Positions 22,425-32,896 of a stretch of DNA of 64,000 bases are shown here, in pieces. Within the stretch, counting starts at the first letter, position 1; each line of letters begins with the position of its first letter. The position numbers were made by a program, and so were the translations under genes. Source of the stretch: Dugong dugon (Eukaryota > Chordata > Mammalia > Sirenia > Dugongidae). Below the pieces are notes generated by a model that had not been told where the DNA came from, did not search any database, and worked only from the letters and a program-made list of their open reading frames with translations. The stretch covers positions 57,421,128-57,485,127 of the forward strand of contig CM057481.1 of assembly GCA_030035585.1 (NCBI GenBank), written 5' to 3'.

Positions 22425-22974
22425 TCTTTGCTTCATTGTGATGCTAAGTTACCCTGGTCATGGCAAATTGGAGGGACAAGAGAGGCCTAATGGAGACTAT
22501 TGTGGAGTGGGAAAGACAAACAGTTGCTGTCAAAACTGGTGCCAGATGCAGACTGCTTGTGGCACCAAAGATGATCTTAGGTGGCCATTTTAAATGTTAA
22601 TTTTTATGCACTGTAAGGGAAAAAAAAATAGTATTTCAAACCTGTAATTTCATAAATACTCGTGTTGCTTAGGACCTGACTAAAGTAGACATTTAAGTAA
22701 AACAGAGAGTAGACTTAAAAAAAATGTAGGTAAAAATACTTGTACTTGTGGTTAGCAGCTGTAGCAAAAATTCAGGAAGTTGGTATGTGGGTGACCTGAA
22801 GTTTGGGAAACACTACAATAAGCAGTGTCCCATATGTACCATTTTTAGTTCATCTGTCTTTAGTTCATTCATTCAGCAAGTAATATTCAAGGACTTTGGA
22901 ACTTTTTTAGGCACCAGGGATGCAACAGAGAGCAAAACAGACAAAAATCTTTACCTTCTTTCTAGTATTTGGTA
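22425..22974. other. Stretch without recognised gene
   Basis: The part 22860-22965 (CATTCATTCAGCAAGTAATA, GGCACCAGGGATGCAACAGA) resembles a decayed mammal-wide repeat. The rest is unassigned. Confidence 0.4.
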
Positions 22975-23640
22975 CTGTCACTGTTTTTATTTCAGCTGTT
23001 CTAATTGGTATATAGTGATATCTCACTGTGGTCTTAATTTGCATTTCCCTAATGGCTGGTGAGTATTCAATCTTTTTATATGCTTATTTGCCATCTGTAT
23101 ATCCTCTTATTTGAAATGTTTCTTCCTGTCTTCTGCTCGCTTTCTAATTGAATTGTTTTTTGTTTTGTTTTGTTTTGAAATTTCTTTATATGTTCTGTAT
23201 ACTGATCCTTTGTCAGATATGTGGTTTTCAGATACTTTTTCCTCACCTGTAGCTTGTCTTTTCATACTCTGTAGAGTCTGTCGCTCTTAACAGAGTCTGT
23301 CACAGAGCAAAAGTTTAAAATTTTGATGAAGTCCAGTTTGTCTGTTTTTTTCTTTGATGGATTGTGTTTTTGTGTTGTGTCTAAGAACTCTTCACCAAGC
23401 CCTAGGTCCAGTAGATTTTCTTTATCCTACGTTATTTTCTAAAAGGTTTTTTTTTTTTTTTTTTTTTTAATTGCTTTATCTTTTAGATTTAAATCTGTGG
23501 TCCATTTTGAGTTAATTTATACATAAAGTATGAAGATTAAGTCAAGGTTCTTCTTTTTTTTTTTTTGCCTGTGGATGTCCAGTTGCTTTAGCACCATTTG
23601 TTGAAAAGGTTGTCCTTCCTCTATTGGAGAGATTTGCCCC
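22975..23640 (-). mobile_element. Old L1 (L1M-type), ORF2 C-terminal part
   Basis: GTGATATCTCACTGTGGTCT, TTAATTTGCATTTCCCTAAT, CTGATCCTTTGTCAGATATG and GCACCATTTGTTGAAAAGG parallel positions in copies C and D but are far more diverged. The orientation is the same as the younger L1 copies. T-runs at 23448-23468 and 23554-23565 interrupt it. Confidence 0.85.
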
Positions 23641-23667
23641 AGAAAGGTTTTAATTCTTCTGATGGAA

Positions 23668-23845
23668 TTCTAGAATTTTAGAACTGTTAGGGTCTTTGAC
23701 ATCATCTTGTACAAGATAGAGCAGCTGACTGCAGGGAAGTTAAGTGTGGGAGACCAGTTGTGCTGCCTTGATCAAAGCTGATCTTGAATCCGCATCTTTT
23801 GATTCCTACTCCAAGGCATCTCCAGCTTTTGTCCTCCAGTGAGGT
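23668..23845 (-). mobile_element. MIR-like repeat remnant
   Basis: AGGGTCTTTGACATCATCTT, GCAGGGAAGTTAAGTGTGGG and CTTGAATCCGCATCTTTTGA follow the order of a reverse MIR-core repeat. Confidence 0.5.
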
Positions 23846-24359
23846 AAATAAATGTATTTGGATCTTCAGATATATTTTGTTTTTGATGTAAACTCAGTGG
23901 TTTGGTGTCTCTTCATGGTATTGCTAGGTTTTTAAGCTTTTCTGAGTCAAGGACCTTTTTGCTAATCTGGAAGAAGACTTTGACCATTTGGCTCGATATT
24001 TGCATGGACCTTGAGTTAATAAGCCCTGACTTAGCTCTTCTGGGCATTTCCATTAAAAAGGATATTACTCTTAAAACTTGGTATTTAGGTGAAATCAGTT
24101 TATATACTTTTTGTTTGGAAACTTTCTTCCTGCAGTTTTAAGTGCAATAGACCATAGGAATCTGGAGAATGTAACCATCACTGATAATCTCAGTAATAAT
24201 TATAGCATGTTGATCAACTAAAAAATTCTGAAATAGGTTCAGATGGATCATAGTAACAGATTTCTTTCTCCCAGCTTCCTTTCTGTGTGTCTCTGCAAGG
24301 TAAAGAATTACTTTACCTCAAGTAATTTGGCCTTTGTCCTTGGTTCCTGAGAGATAATT
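23846..24359. other. Stretch without recognised gene
   Basis: An open frame of 79 codons at 23902-24141 shows no family resemblance, no splice context and no neighbour support. Confidence 0.45.
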
Positions 24360-24553
24360 CTACCCACTGCCGTTGAGTCCATTCTGGCTTATAACGACCC
24401 TATAGGACAGAGTAGAACTGCTTCATAGGGTTTCCAAGGCTGTAATCTTTATGGGAACAGACTGCCACATCTTTGTTCTGTGGAGCATCTGGTGGGTTCC
24501 AACCATCCACCTTTTGATTAGCAGTTGAACGCTTAAGCGCTGTGCTACCCAGA
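24360..24553 (-). mobile_element. AfroSINE
   Basis: Complete reverse copy from the tail GTTGAGTCCATTCTGGCTTA to the head CTTAAGCGCTGTGCTACCCA, with the longer internal form (GAACAGACTGCCACATC). Confidence 0.9.
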
Positions 24554-24918
24554 ACCAAAAAACCCACTGTTGTCGAGTTGATTCCGACTCATAGCGACCC
24601 TGTAGGACAGGATAAAACTGCCCCGTAGGATTTCCAAGGCTGTAATCTTTATGAGAGGCCCTGGTGGCACAGTTAAGAGCTCAGGCTGCTAACCAAAAGG
24701 TCAGCAGTTTGAATCACCAGTTGCTCCTTGGAAACCCTATGAGGCATTCTGCTCTGTCCTGTAGGGTCCCTGTGAGTCGGAGTCGACTCCATGGCAATGG
24801 ATTTAATCTTACGGAAGCTTCTGCCACATCTTTCTCCAGCAGAGTGGCTGGTAGGTTCGAACTGCCCACCTTTCAGTTAGCAGCTGAGCACTTAACCGCT
24901 GAGCTACCAGGGCTCCCT
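24554..24918 (-). mobile_element. AfroSINE interrupted by another AfroSINE
   Basis: The tail and body (24554-24654) and the head (24804-24918, ending CTACCAGGGCTCCCTG) belong to one element. Between them is a plus-strand AfroSINE. The split lies in GCTGTAATCTTTA|CGGAAGC, and AATCTTTATG-like sequence at the left recurs as AATCTTACGG at the right. Confidence 0.88.
24655..24803 (+). mobile_element. AfroSINE nested in AfroSINE
   Basis: GAGGCCCTGGTGGCACAG head, GGCTGCTAACCAAAAGGTCA, GGAAACCCTATGAGGCA, tail GTCGACTCCATGGCAATGGA. It is necessarily younger than the minus-strand copy it splits. Confidence 0.9.
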
Positions 24919-25461
24919 GAGACAACTAAATACTTGAAATTTCCTGAGTATTTAAAGTACCTTTGTTATCTAGACCTGCAGACCACACTTAGAGGTTTGT
25001 GCTAATGGATGGGGGCTCGGCTCGTCTGACCAGAAAGATCACCACGTGGCCTAAGATGAACTAACTTCTGTGGGCGAAGCGGGGAGGGACTCATCCACTC
25101 ATGATTACATAGTGAAGCCAGTAAAAGCTTGGACATGGAAGCTCCATTGGCTTTCTGATTGGTGAAAGACATGGATATACATGGGAGGGTAGTGTGTCCT
25201 TTGGGACATGGAAGCTATGTGCTGGGAACCCTCTCAGACCTTGTCCTATGTGTCTCTTCCTTTGTGCCCTTTCTTCCTTCAGTAAAAGTATAATTGTAAG
25301 TTTAGCACCTTCTGTGAGTTCTGTGAGTTGTGCCAGCTAATTATTGAACCTAAAGGAATTGTAGGAGCTAGCAAGTCAGAAGTGATGGAGCGCAGAGGGC
25401 ACCCTCAAGCTTGCAGTTGATATCCTGAAAGGGTAGAGGAAAACCCTGAATTTGTAGCCAG
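24919..25461. other. Stretch without recognised gene
   Basis: No exon or family recognised. The sequence AGTCAGAAGTGATGGAGC near 25375 partly resembles the RTE target duplication downstream but is not aligned with it. Confidence 0.4.
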
Positions 25462-25472
25462 CAGGTCAGAAG

Positions 25473-25867
25473 AAAGAAGACCAAAAAGAATTGATGCCTT
25501 TGAATTATGATGTTGGTGAAGAATATTGAATACCCTGTGGACTGCCAGAAGAATGAACAAATCTGTCTTGGAAGAAGTACAGCCAGAAAGCTCCTTAGAA
25601 GCAGTGATGGCAAGACTTCGTCTCACATACTTTGGACATGTTATCAGGAGGGACTAGTCCCTGGAGATGGACATCATGCTTGGTAAAGTAGAGGGTCAGC
25701 TAAAAAGAGGAAGACCCTTAACATGATGGATTGACACACTGGCTGCAACAATAAGCTCAAACATAACAATGATCGTGAAGATGGTGCAGGACTGGGCAGT
25801 GTTTCATTCTGTTGTACACAGGGTCGCCATGAGTTGGAACCGACTCGAGGGCACCTAACAGCAACAA
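25473..25867 (+). mobile_element. RTE/BovB-like LINE, 5'-truncated 3' end
   Basis: It matches the reverse complement of the RTE at 62583-63848 (GAAGACCAAAAAGAATTGAT, TTTGGACATGTTATCAGGAG). The 3' end reads GGGTCGCCATGAGTTGGAAC, then CGACTCGAGGGCACCTAACA and CAACAA repeats, not poly-A. A perfect 11-bp duplication CAGGTCAGAAG flanks it at 25462-25472 and 25868-25878. Confidence 0.93.
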
Positions 25868-25878
25868 CAGGTCAGAAG

Positions 25879-26344
25879 TAAAGGTGTTGTGTGGACCCCT
25901 AAACTTGGAACTAACATCTGCCTATTTGGTAATCTAAAAGGACAATATCCTTTTAACTTTTGAGATCTGACCTCGCTCTAGGTGGCTAGGGTCAGAGAAC
26001 TGCAGCTACGTGGTTGGCATCAGAAGTGATAGTCTCATAGGAAAAAATTTATAGAAGCTCAAGTTTACCTTGACTCTCTTAAGAATCCCACAAGTAGATT
26101 CTTCTGTGGTGGTTTATAGAATCTTAGGGCTGTAATGACTTTCAGAAATGATTCAGTCCTAACACAGAAGCTAGGGCTGGTTTTATATGGGCAAAGAAAA
26201 TTTGTTTCTAGTCATGAGTCTAGTCTGTTTTTACACAAGAGTATAGCTGTTAGACTGAATCAAATTGGTGTTTTAAAGACCTTGTTGTTGTTTTTTTTTT
26301 CCCCAGCTTTAGATACAAATACTGTAACTAAGATCATGAGGCAG
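25879..26344. other. Stretch with a weak repeat trace
   Basis: 26110-26165 resembles a MIR-type head (AGGGCTGTAATGACTTTCAG). Otherwise unassigned. Confidence 0.4.
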
Positions 26345-26580
26345 TATATATAGTTTGGTGGGTTAAAACTGTAAGCTTTCATGGCAGACTCCTGGGTTCA
26401 CATCCAGGCCCTGACTCTGCTAGCTCTGTGTGCTTAGGCAAGTTACTTCTCAGAACTTTATTTTCCTTGTGTGTGAAATGTGGAAACACAAGGTTGTTGT
26501 GAAGACTCAAAAAGCTAAAGACTGTGCCGAGCATGTAGCATAAGTGCTCAATAAATGGTCATGATGGTGACAGTATTAAT
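26345..26580 (+). mobile_element. MIR SINE
   Basis: CTCCTGGGTTCACATCCAGG, TGTGCTTAGGCAAGTTACTT, GGTTGTTGTGAAGACTC and GTGCTCAATAAATGGTCATG are MIR motifs in sense order from head to 3' end. Confidence 0.85.
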
Positions 26581-26720
26581 ACTGGTTTAATAACGATAGC
26601 AATAATAATATGTGTATTTTTGTTTAATAAGTTCTTTGAGAGCATACAGATTTTCTTAGTGTATCATTTTACATAAGGGCATGCTGTAAGGTTGGATTAT
26701 TTGATAAGCTTTCTTAAATA

Positions 26721-26936
26721 ACCAGTCTCTGTGGTGGTGCAAACAGTTAGCATGCATGTCTGCTAACCGAAAGGTTGGAGGTTTGATTCCACCCAGAGGT
26801 GCCTTGGAAGAAAGGCCTGGTGATCTACTTCTGAAAAATTAGCCTCTAAAAACCCGATGGAGCACAGTTCTACTCTGACACACCACATGGGGTCACCATG
26901 AGTTAGAATCTACTCGATGGCAGCTGATGCTGGTGG
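26721..26936 (+). mobile_element. AfroSINE, second type
   Basis: GGTGGTGCAAACAGTTAGCA, tRNA-like CTGCTAACCGAAAGGTTGG, GGAAGAAAGGCCTGGTGATC, then the shared tail GGGGTCACCATGAGTTAGAA. TTTCTTAAATA (26710-26720) and TTTCTTAAGTA (26937-26947) are an 11-bp target duplication with one mismatch. Confidence 0.93.
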
Positions 26937-27234
26937 TTTCTTAAGTATCAAGCTAAATTAAAAAAAAAAAAAAATCAAGCTAAATAATTTAGGATAAATA
27001 CCACATAAACTTACCAGTTTGGAAAGTAAAAATCCATTGTGATGATATTCTCTCTGGATTACCTGGAAGGATGTCTTAGAGAGTAACCTTGGTACCACGT
27101 TGTATACACAGCTTTCATATTCCTCTTCCAACCCACTATTGGCCTCGTCTCTTTTCTCTTCCTACATGTGGGCTTACATACAAACAAACACACACACCCC
27201 TGTGTTCTAACCATACTGAACTGAGTCCCTTCAA

Positions 27235-27345
27235 ATATTGCATGTCCTCGTGCTTTTGCACATTATTTTTCCTCTGCTAGAAATGCCTTTTCCTAACATA
27301 TCTCCTTAATGTCTTCAAGATTCAGCCCAAATGGTACTTTTTTAA
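27235..27345 (+). mobile_element. L2 LINE fragment
   Basis: GTGCTTTTGCACATTATTTT, CTCTGCTAGAAATGCCTTTT and CAAGATTCAGCCCAAATGGT correspond to the L2 3' region in sense order. Confidence 0.65.
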
Positions 27346-27539
27346 ATGTGTTTTCGCATTTCCCACTGCTTGTCCTCCACCTCTTCTTTGGCTGAGTCTC
27401 TTTCCTCTTGGAATTGCCAGCATCTAACACATGACTGGCTTATGAATGTTTGTTCTGTTGAATACCTGGTAGAGTTGCTGGTTAACAGAGGCTTACAATT
27501 ATTGAAGGCAGGGAGTTCTCTGCGTTTGATGAATAATTA

Positions 27540-27727
27540 ACCAAAAAACCAAACCCTTTGCTGGCGAGTCAATTCCAACTCTTAGCAACCTTGTAGGACA
27601 GAGTAGAACTGCCTCATAGGGTTTCCAAGGCTGTAATCTTTGAAGGAGCAGACTGCCACATCTTCGAACCCCTGACCTTTTGGATAGCAGCCCAGCGCTT
27701 AACCATGGTGCCGCCCCCGCTCCTTTC
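27540..27727 (-). mobile_element. AfroSINE with perfect target duplication
   Basis: The reverse copy runs from ACCAAAAAACCAAACCC to CGCTTAACCATGGTGCCGCC. TGATGAATAATTA occurs at 27527-27539 and 27728-27740, a perfect 13-bp duplication. Confidence 0.95.
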
Positions 27728-27740
27728 TGATGAATAATTA

Positions 27741-28075
27741 GTAACTTTTAAATTATCCAGGAAAAATGTTTAGACAACAAATAACATCATCGAACTGGAA
27801 AAGTAGGTGGAATAATCTTATTTTTCATTCAATGAAAAAGTGCCCCGGAATAACTGTTAAAAATTTAATTGAGAGAATAATCGGATATTGCTTCCAGCCA
27901 TTTCCCCCCTACGTGAGAAAAACCAATTACCTCTTTTACCTGAGGAGCTCTTTAATCAGTGTGATTTGGAATAGATTGTAAGGGAGAAGTTAAGAGTTGA
28001 TGGTTTAATTCCTGTTTTTAATTTTCAGGGCTGGGGGACTTAATGGTATACTTCTAGTTGTCACTTCTTTTCTAA
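27741..28075. other. Stretch without recognised gene
   Basis: A 71-codon open frame at 27766-27981 has no recognisable similarity. Otherwise unique. Confidence 0.4.
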
Positions 28076-28302
28076 CAAAAAACAAAAAAGAAACCCAAAC
28101 CAGTTGCCTTCAAGTTGATTGCGACTTATGGAGACCTCATGTGTGTAGAGTAGCCCTGTGCTCCATGGGGTTTTCAAGGCTGTGACCTTTCAGAAGCAGA
28201 TCACCAGACCTTTTTTCTGAGGTGCCTCTGGGTAGGTTCGAACTGCCAACTTTCGATTAGTGGCTGAGCAAGCACTTAACTGTTTGCACCATCCTTGGAG
28301 TG
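28076..28302 (-). mobile_element. AfroSINE, second type
   Basis: AAACCCAAACCAGTTGCCTT tail side, CAGAAGCAGATCACCAGACC core, and head GCACTTAACTGTTTGCACCA at the right. The family is the same as at 26721, in reverse. Confidence 0.9.
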
Positions 28303-29544
28303 CTACAGTGTCTACATTAGCATGATTTCAGTGCATTAGAATTAATTGTACTAAATGACCATATTGAAAATAAACACTAGCATAGCTGGAGGTGCTTTTG
28401 GTTCTAATGTGAGGTCTGTTTCATAGAGAACATACATTCTTTTTTGTTGTTGTTTTGGTTATAATAGTAGCTTTGTGTCAGTTTCCTGAGTTTACGTGGT
28501 GGCCAGTGGTATTTTCATTTATTTTATAGTATGAAATAAAGGAATGAATGACTCTTAATAAGATAAGAAATTGAAGGGACAGCGAGCTGAAAGATAATCT
28601 TTTCTAAAATATTTCATATATTTGGATATGAAATCTAATCATTTCAGGTAAACCTTTGATTTCTTTTTTCTAGATATTTTATGCCTCTTTGTCCTACAAT
28701 TCTGGCTTTTTCTGTTGCTAGTCTGTTCAGTTTTTATTAAGTACCTCAAAGTAGGATGTCTTCTAGCTTGACAGATAGCAATTGGCTTTGCATTCAAACT
28801 TCAGTTCTGCTAGGAATTTGAGAAGAGGGAGTGCTTTAAAGTGTTGTTGACGATTAAGTAGTATTTCGAGGGTACCAAGTTGCTGATATAAAATGATTAG
28901 TGTAAAAGTATAATCTTGGGGGGAAAATCTGTGGATATCAGATATTTTAGCTATCTGATCTAAAGAGGCGATACTGCATCTTTTTTAATTTTATTTCTGA
29001 TTAAGACAATTTAGCTTGCATTTATTTTAGAAAACTTGGAAACTACAGAAATATATTAAAACTCCATAAAGGTCACTTGTAATTTTTTACCCTAGAGAGA
29101 ACCATTGTAAATAATTGTGAGGATCTTGTCATTAGTTTGCACATGTGTGCATTATGTATGTGTGTGCATCTTTTTTTTTTTTTTTTTTTTTTACAAAATT
29201 AGGCTGACATTAATTAGATAATTTTGTTGTTATTTTTCCCTCACTTGACATTAAATCGGGAGTGCTTCCCTATGCTTTAAAAATAAATTGCAGATATTAT
29301 TTCTCATGCCAGAGAAGCAGAGGAGGAAAAGGAGGCTGTACTCATATAGATGCCATAGTGTATTTTGTGATGTCCTTATTAGTGGGCATTTGTGCTGTTT
29401 CTGATGTGTCACTGTTTTAATTCTGTAATGAATATTCTTGAACATAAATTCCTGTTGACTAAACAAATTCTTGAGATGTTCTGTCAGATTACCCTCCTGG
29501 AAGGCTGTACAAATTTACACTTCTATCCATGCTGATGAACAATA
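28303..29544. other. Stretch with an old repeat remnant
   Basis: 28995-29300 (AACTTGGAAACTACAGAAAT, GGGAGTGCTTCCCTATGCTT) looks like a decayed mammal-wide repeat, class unknown. It is interrupted by a T-run at 29171-29192. No gene seen. Confidence 0.4.
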
Positions 29545-29910
29545 ACAGCAGCAATAGTAATAGCTACTGTTTATTGAGAGCTTATTATATCCGCCACATC
29601 CTATTCTGAGCACTTTGTGTGGATTAGCTCATTTATTCCTGCCACAACACTAGCCTCTCTTTACCATACCAGTTGCCATTGCGTTGATTCTTACTCATGG
29701 TGACCCCACGTGTTGCAGTAGCTATTATCCATAGGGTTTTCAGTGGCTGATTTTTCAGAAGTAGTTTGCCAAGTCTTTCTTCTGAGGTGCCCGTGTGTGG
29801 ACTCAAACCTTCAACCTTTCAGTCAACAGCCAAGTGCTTTAACTATTTGTACCACCCAGGGACTCTTGCCTCATTTAGAGAGAAGGAAATCGAGGCACCG
29901 TTTATGAGAA
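29545..29910 (-). mobile_element. MIR SINE split by an AfroSINE
   Basis: The left part TAGCTACTGTTTATTGAGAG, CATCCTATTCTGAGCACTTT, GATTAGCTCATTTATTCCTG continues after 29866 with CATTTAGAGAGAAGGAAATC. This matches the reverse MIR order. Confidence 0.75.
29664..29866 (-). mobile_element. AfroSINE, second type, inside MIR
   Basis: ACCAGTTGCCATTGCGTTGA, GTGACCCCACGTGTTGCAGT, CAACCTTTCAGTCAACAGCC, ending TTGTACCACCCAGGGACTC. Confidence 0.92.
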
Positions 29911-30988
29911 TTCATGCTTTTCAGCAGCCTCACCAACATTGAATGTGATAATTAAAAAAAGTTTTCCAGTCTGTTAGATGGGAAATAACCTTTCATTGTT
30001 TCAAGTTGCATTGCTCTGATACTATAAAAATCATACATTTTTTTCATCTGCCACAAAGCAAACATTACTGTCTTTCTCTGCCTAAGAAGGAATTTGTTAC
30101 TGAAAATTTCGTGGGACAGATTCTAAATTTTCATAAATTAAAGATATAGTTACCATTAAGTTCAGTAGGAAATTTTTTAATTCATGATTGAACTCCAAAA
30201 TTAACACCAATTTATGCTAAACAACATTATATCCAATTAAAATGGGCACTTGTTTCTTCAGGAGTTAACAAGTTAACATCAGTCATCATAACGTGACATA
30301 AGAAGTCAGTTTCTTTTCATTATTTATCCTTTAACAAGCTTGTTACCTATGTTCCTTCAGCTTTTTTCTAGTTTTACATATAGTGCACTTAATATTCTAC
30401 TTACTTAGTATTCATTTGATGCTCAGTGTTTATGTAATTGAAGCTTTAATGTAAGCCCCATTGAAAAAACAGAGTATACTGAAGAAATCAATGAAAACAA
30501 TACAAGCGATCCATGAGATAATCAGTATTATGAACTAGTAAACCCTGAGCACACTGACACCAGTCTTACAGTGACAAGGATGCTTGCATGATATTTTCTG
30601 TTTTCCAGCGTTTAACTGGTCACAAAGCATGAGGCATCTAAAATAACCCTTGTAAATGCAAATAAAGGCCATGTAGGTTGAGCTAGGTTTATTAAATGAA
30701 ACTCCTCATTAAATTGAATTCTTATAACCTGTTGGATGTATCTCAGGTTCTTCCTGTATTTATAAATAATTGGGATTGCGGAGGGGGACTGAGGTTGTTT
30801 CAAGTGATGTTGCTCAGTTAAGCATTTTAATTGTGTTTCGCCATTGGAGGGTTTGGAAGACAAGTGACTGGGTTTCAGGTTTCAGAAGACCATTCTGGCT
30901 GCGGTACAGAGAAAAGACTGTAGCATGGCAAAAGGAGAGGTGGTGAGATGAGAATTAGGAGGCTGCTTCGAGAGTCAAGTGAAAAGAG
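29911..30988. other. Stretch without recognised gene
   Basis: AT-rich, no exon seen. 30860-30985 (CCATTCTGGCTGCGGTACAG) resembles part of an old mammal-wide repeat that I cannot name. Confidence 0.4.
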
Positions 30989-31138
30989 CCCAGTGTGATC
31001 CTCAGACCCCCTGCATCAGGATTGCCTGGGACACTTGTTCAAATGCAGATTCCTTGGCCTCAGATGCCCAAGAATCTGCATTTTAACATGCGCCTCACAA
31101 AAATCTTCTGCACTAGTGTTTGGGAATCACTGACCTAG
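30989..31138 (+). mobile_element. MER5A-like hAT MITE
   Basis: CATCAGGATTGCCTGGGACA, GTTCAAATGCAGATTCCTTG, AAGAATCTGCATTTTAACA and the GGGAATCACTGACC end follow the MER5A order. Confidence 0.75.
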
Positions 31139-31449
31139 TCATCTCTAGGAAAGAAATATTTTAATACTTTTTCATGAGAACTCATTTTGAGAGTATTTTT
31201 TGAAAAAATAGGGACAGTTTATTGGATACTTAATAGTTACCAGATATTGTCCTTATGCTTTAGGTCTGTTTTTTTTTTTCCCCTTAAACCTACTACAGCT
31301 GGGCAAATTCAGCATTAATAATCCAGTTTTATAGTTGAGGAAACTGAAATCCATACACTCTAATATCATTCTATCAATTAGAATGCTGTTGGCTTCAAGT
31401 AATGAACTCTGACTCCAACTGCTTAAATAACAAAGACTATATTATCTAT

Positions 31450-31490
31450 GAGTCAGAATTGACTGGATGGCAATGGGTTTGGTTTTTTGG
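31450..31490 (+). mobile_element. AfroSINE tail fragment
   Basis: GAGTCAGAATTGACTGGATG then GCAATGGGTTTGGTTTTTTG. Only the 3' tail is present. Confidence 0.75.
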
Positions 31491-31517
31491 TTTTATTATC
31501 CCAAATGGATAATAAAA

Positions 31518-31676
31518 CTGATGGAGCAGTGACTAAGAGGTCAGCTCCTAACAAAAAAGATTGGCAGTTCAAAACCACCAGCTGCTCCTTAGAAATCCTA
31601 TGGGGCAGTTCTACTCTGCCCTGTAGGGTTGCTATGAGTTGGAATAGAGTCGACCGCAACAGGTTTGGTTTTTTGG
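31518..31676 (+). mobile_element. AfroSINE
   Basis: The head is diverged (GGAGCAGTGACTAAGAGGTC, CTCCTAACAAAAAAGATTGG). Body ATCCTATGGGGCAGTTCTAC; tail GTCGACCGCAACAGGTTTGG. Confidence 0.85.
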
Positions 31677-31689
31677 TATTCAAATATCA

Positions 31690-32034
31690 GGCAGTCCAGA
31701 GGTAGAATGACAGTGACTTACCTATGCTATCAAGGATCCAGGGTCCTTGCTTCTGTCTTTGATGAAGGCCTTGACTTTGGAAGCAAATGGCTTTATCATT
31801 TCTGGGAGAGAGCATCCAGAGGAAAACTGGCTTCCTCATCTCTTCTTGTTGTTCGCCTAGGGGAGCGGACGTTCTCTCCATAATCCTCCACTCTGGCTTC
31901 CACTTATCCCTGGTGAGGATCAGGTCACATGGCTAGTGCTGAACCAGTCATTGGCAAAGAGATGGAAATTCCCATGATTGTCTGAGACTGCTGAATAGTT
32001 TAGAAAAGATACTAGGAAGTCACAATGTCCACTA
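31690..32034. other. Unassigned old repeat-like stretch
   Basis: Motifs such as GGATCAGGTCACATGGCTAG and GAACCAGTCATTGGCAAAGA are familiar from an old mammal-wide repeat, but I cannot classify it. Short open frames on both strands (about 64-76 codons) look incidental. Confidence 0.4.
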
Positions 32035-32135
32035 CGGCCACATAGCTGGTTAGCGGCAGAGATAGGATTTGAACCCTTGGCCAGCCAAATTCCAAAGTCT
32101 ACATGATTTCTCCTTTGCTACACAGCTTCCCTAAG
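32035..32135 (-). mobile_element. MIR remnant
   Basis: TAGCTGGTTAGCGGCAGAGA, TAGGATTTGAACCCTTGGCC and the CTACACAGCTTCC end match reverse MIR. Confidence 0.65.
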
Positions 32136-32482
32136 TATCTGTCTGCTTACTGTAAAGACATCTAGTTGCACCTTCCCTTTATTGGTTTCTTGTTGGAATT
32201 AAACTTCATCGGCCAGGGATCCCGGATTCTGTTCAGCTGGCTTTCTTCATGGATTGAGCCTGCCAATCCCTCAACTGTAAGGGCATCTCTGGATCAGTGA
32301 AACTGCTCACCTAAGCAAGGAGACTGCATTTGTGTTCAGCTGCCTGCTGCCCCATGGCAGTTTGAACAGCTGCACACTGTCAGCTGAGAAGTGAAACGCC
32401 AAGTGTAACTACACCAGCAATGTGTTGATGTGTGTCAGCTTGGAAATGATGCAAGGGCCAGTTTTGGAGTTTTTGCAGGGAT

Positions 32483-32648
32483 AACCAAAAAACAAACAAA
32501 CAAACCCTTTGCTGTTGAATCGATTCCAACTCATGGCGACCCTGTAGGACAGGTAGAACTTCCCTGTAGTGTTTCCAAGGAGTGGCTGGTGGATTCGAAC
32601 TGCCGACCTTTCGGTTAGCAGCCGTAACTCTTAACCACTGTGCCATAG
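32483..32648 (-). mobile_element. AfroSINE
   Basis: CAAACCCTTTGCTGTTGAAT, CCAACTCATGGCGACCCTGT, GGATTCGAACTGCCGACCTT and CTTAACCACTGTGCCATA. Both the B box region and the tail are well preserved. Confidence 0.93.
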
Positions 32649-32662
32649 CATAGCGCAAATAG

Positions 32663-32881
32663 GGGCACTTATTAAGTGTTTACTAAGTGCCCGGCACTAT
32701 GCTAAACATTGTAACTCTATTTTTTCTTTAACACTTACAGCAATTCTATGAAGCATGTACTATCATTATCCTCATTTCACCAAAGAGGAAACTGAAATCA
32801 GAGAGGTTAAGTAGTTTGCCAGAGTTCACCTAGTTTGCATGGTAGAATTCAGGTTTATATTCAGGACTATGGGACTTTGAA
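32663..32881 (-). mobile_element. MIR SINE, target of L1 copy C
   Basis: GCACTTATTAAGTGTTTACT, CCCGGCACTATGCTAAACAT, AAAGAGGAAACTGAAATCAG and GGTTAAGTAGTTTGCCAGAG are a clear reverse MIR. Copy C inserted at its right-hand edge. Confidence 0.88.
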
Positions 32882-32896
32882 GCTTATACCTTTTTT

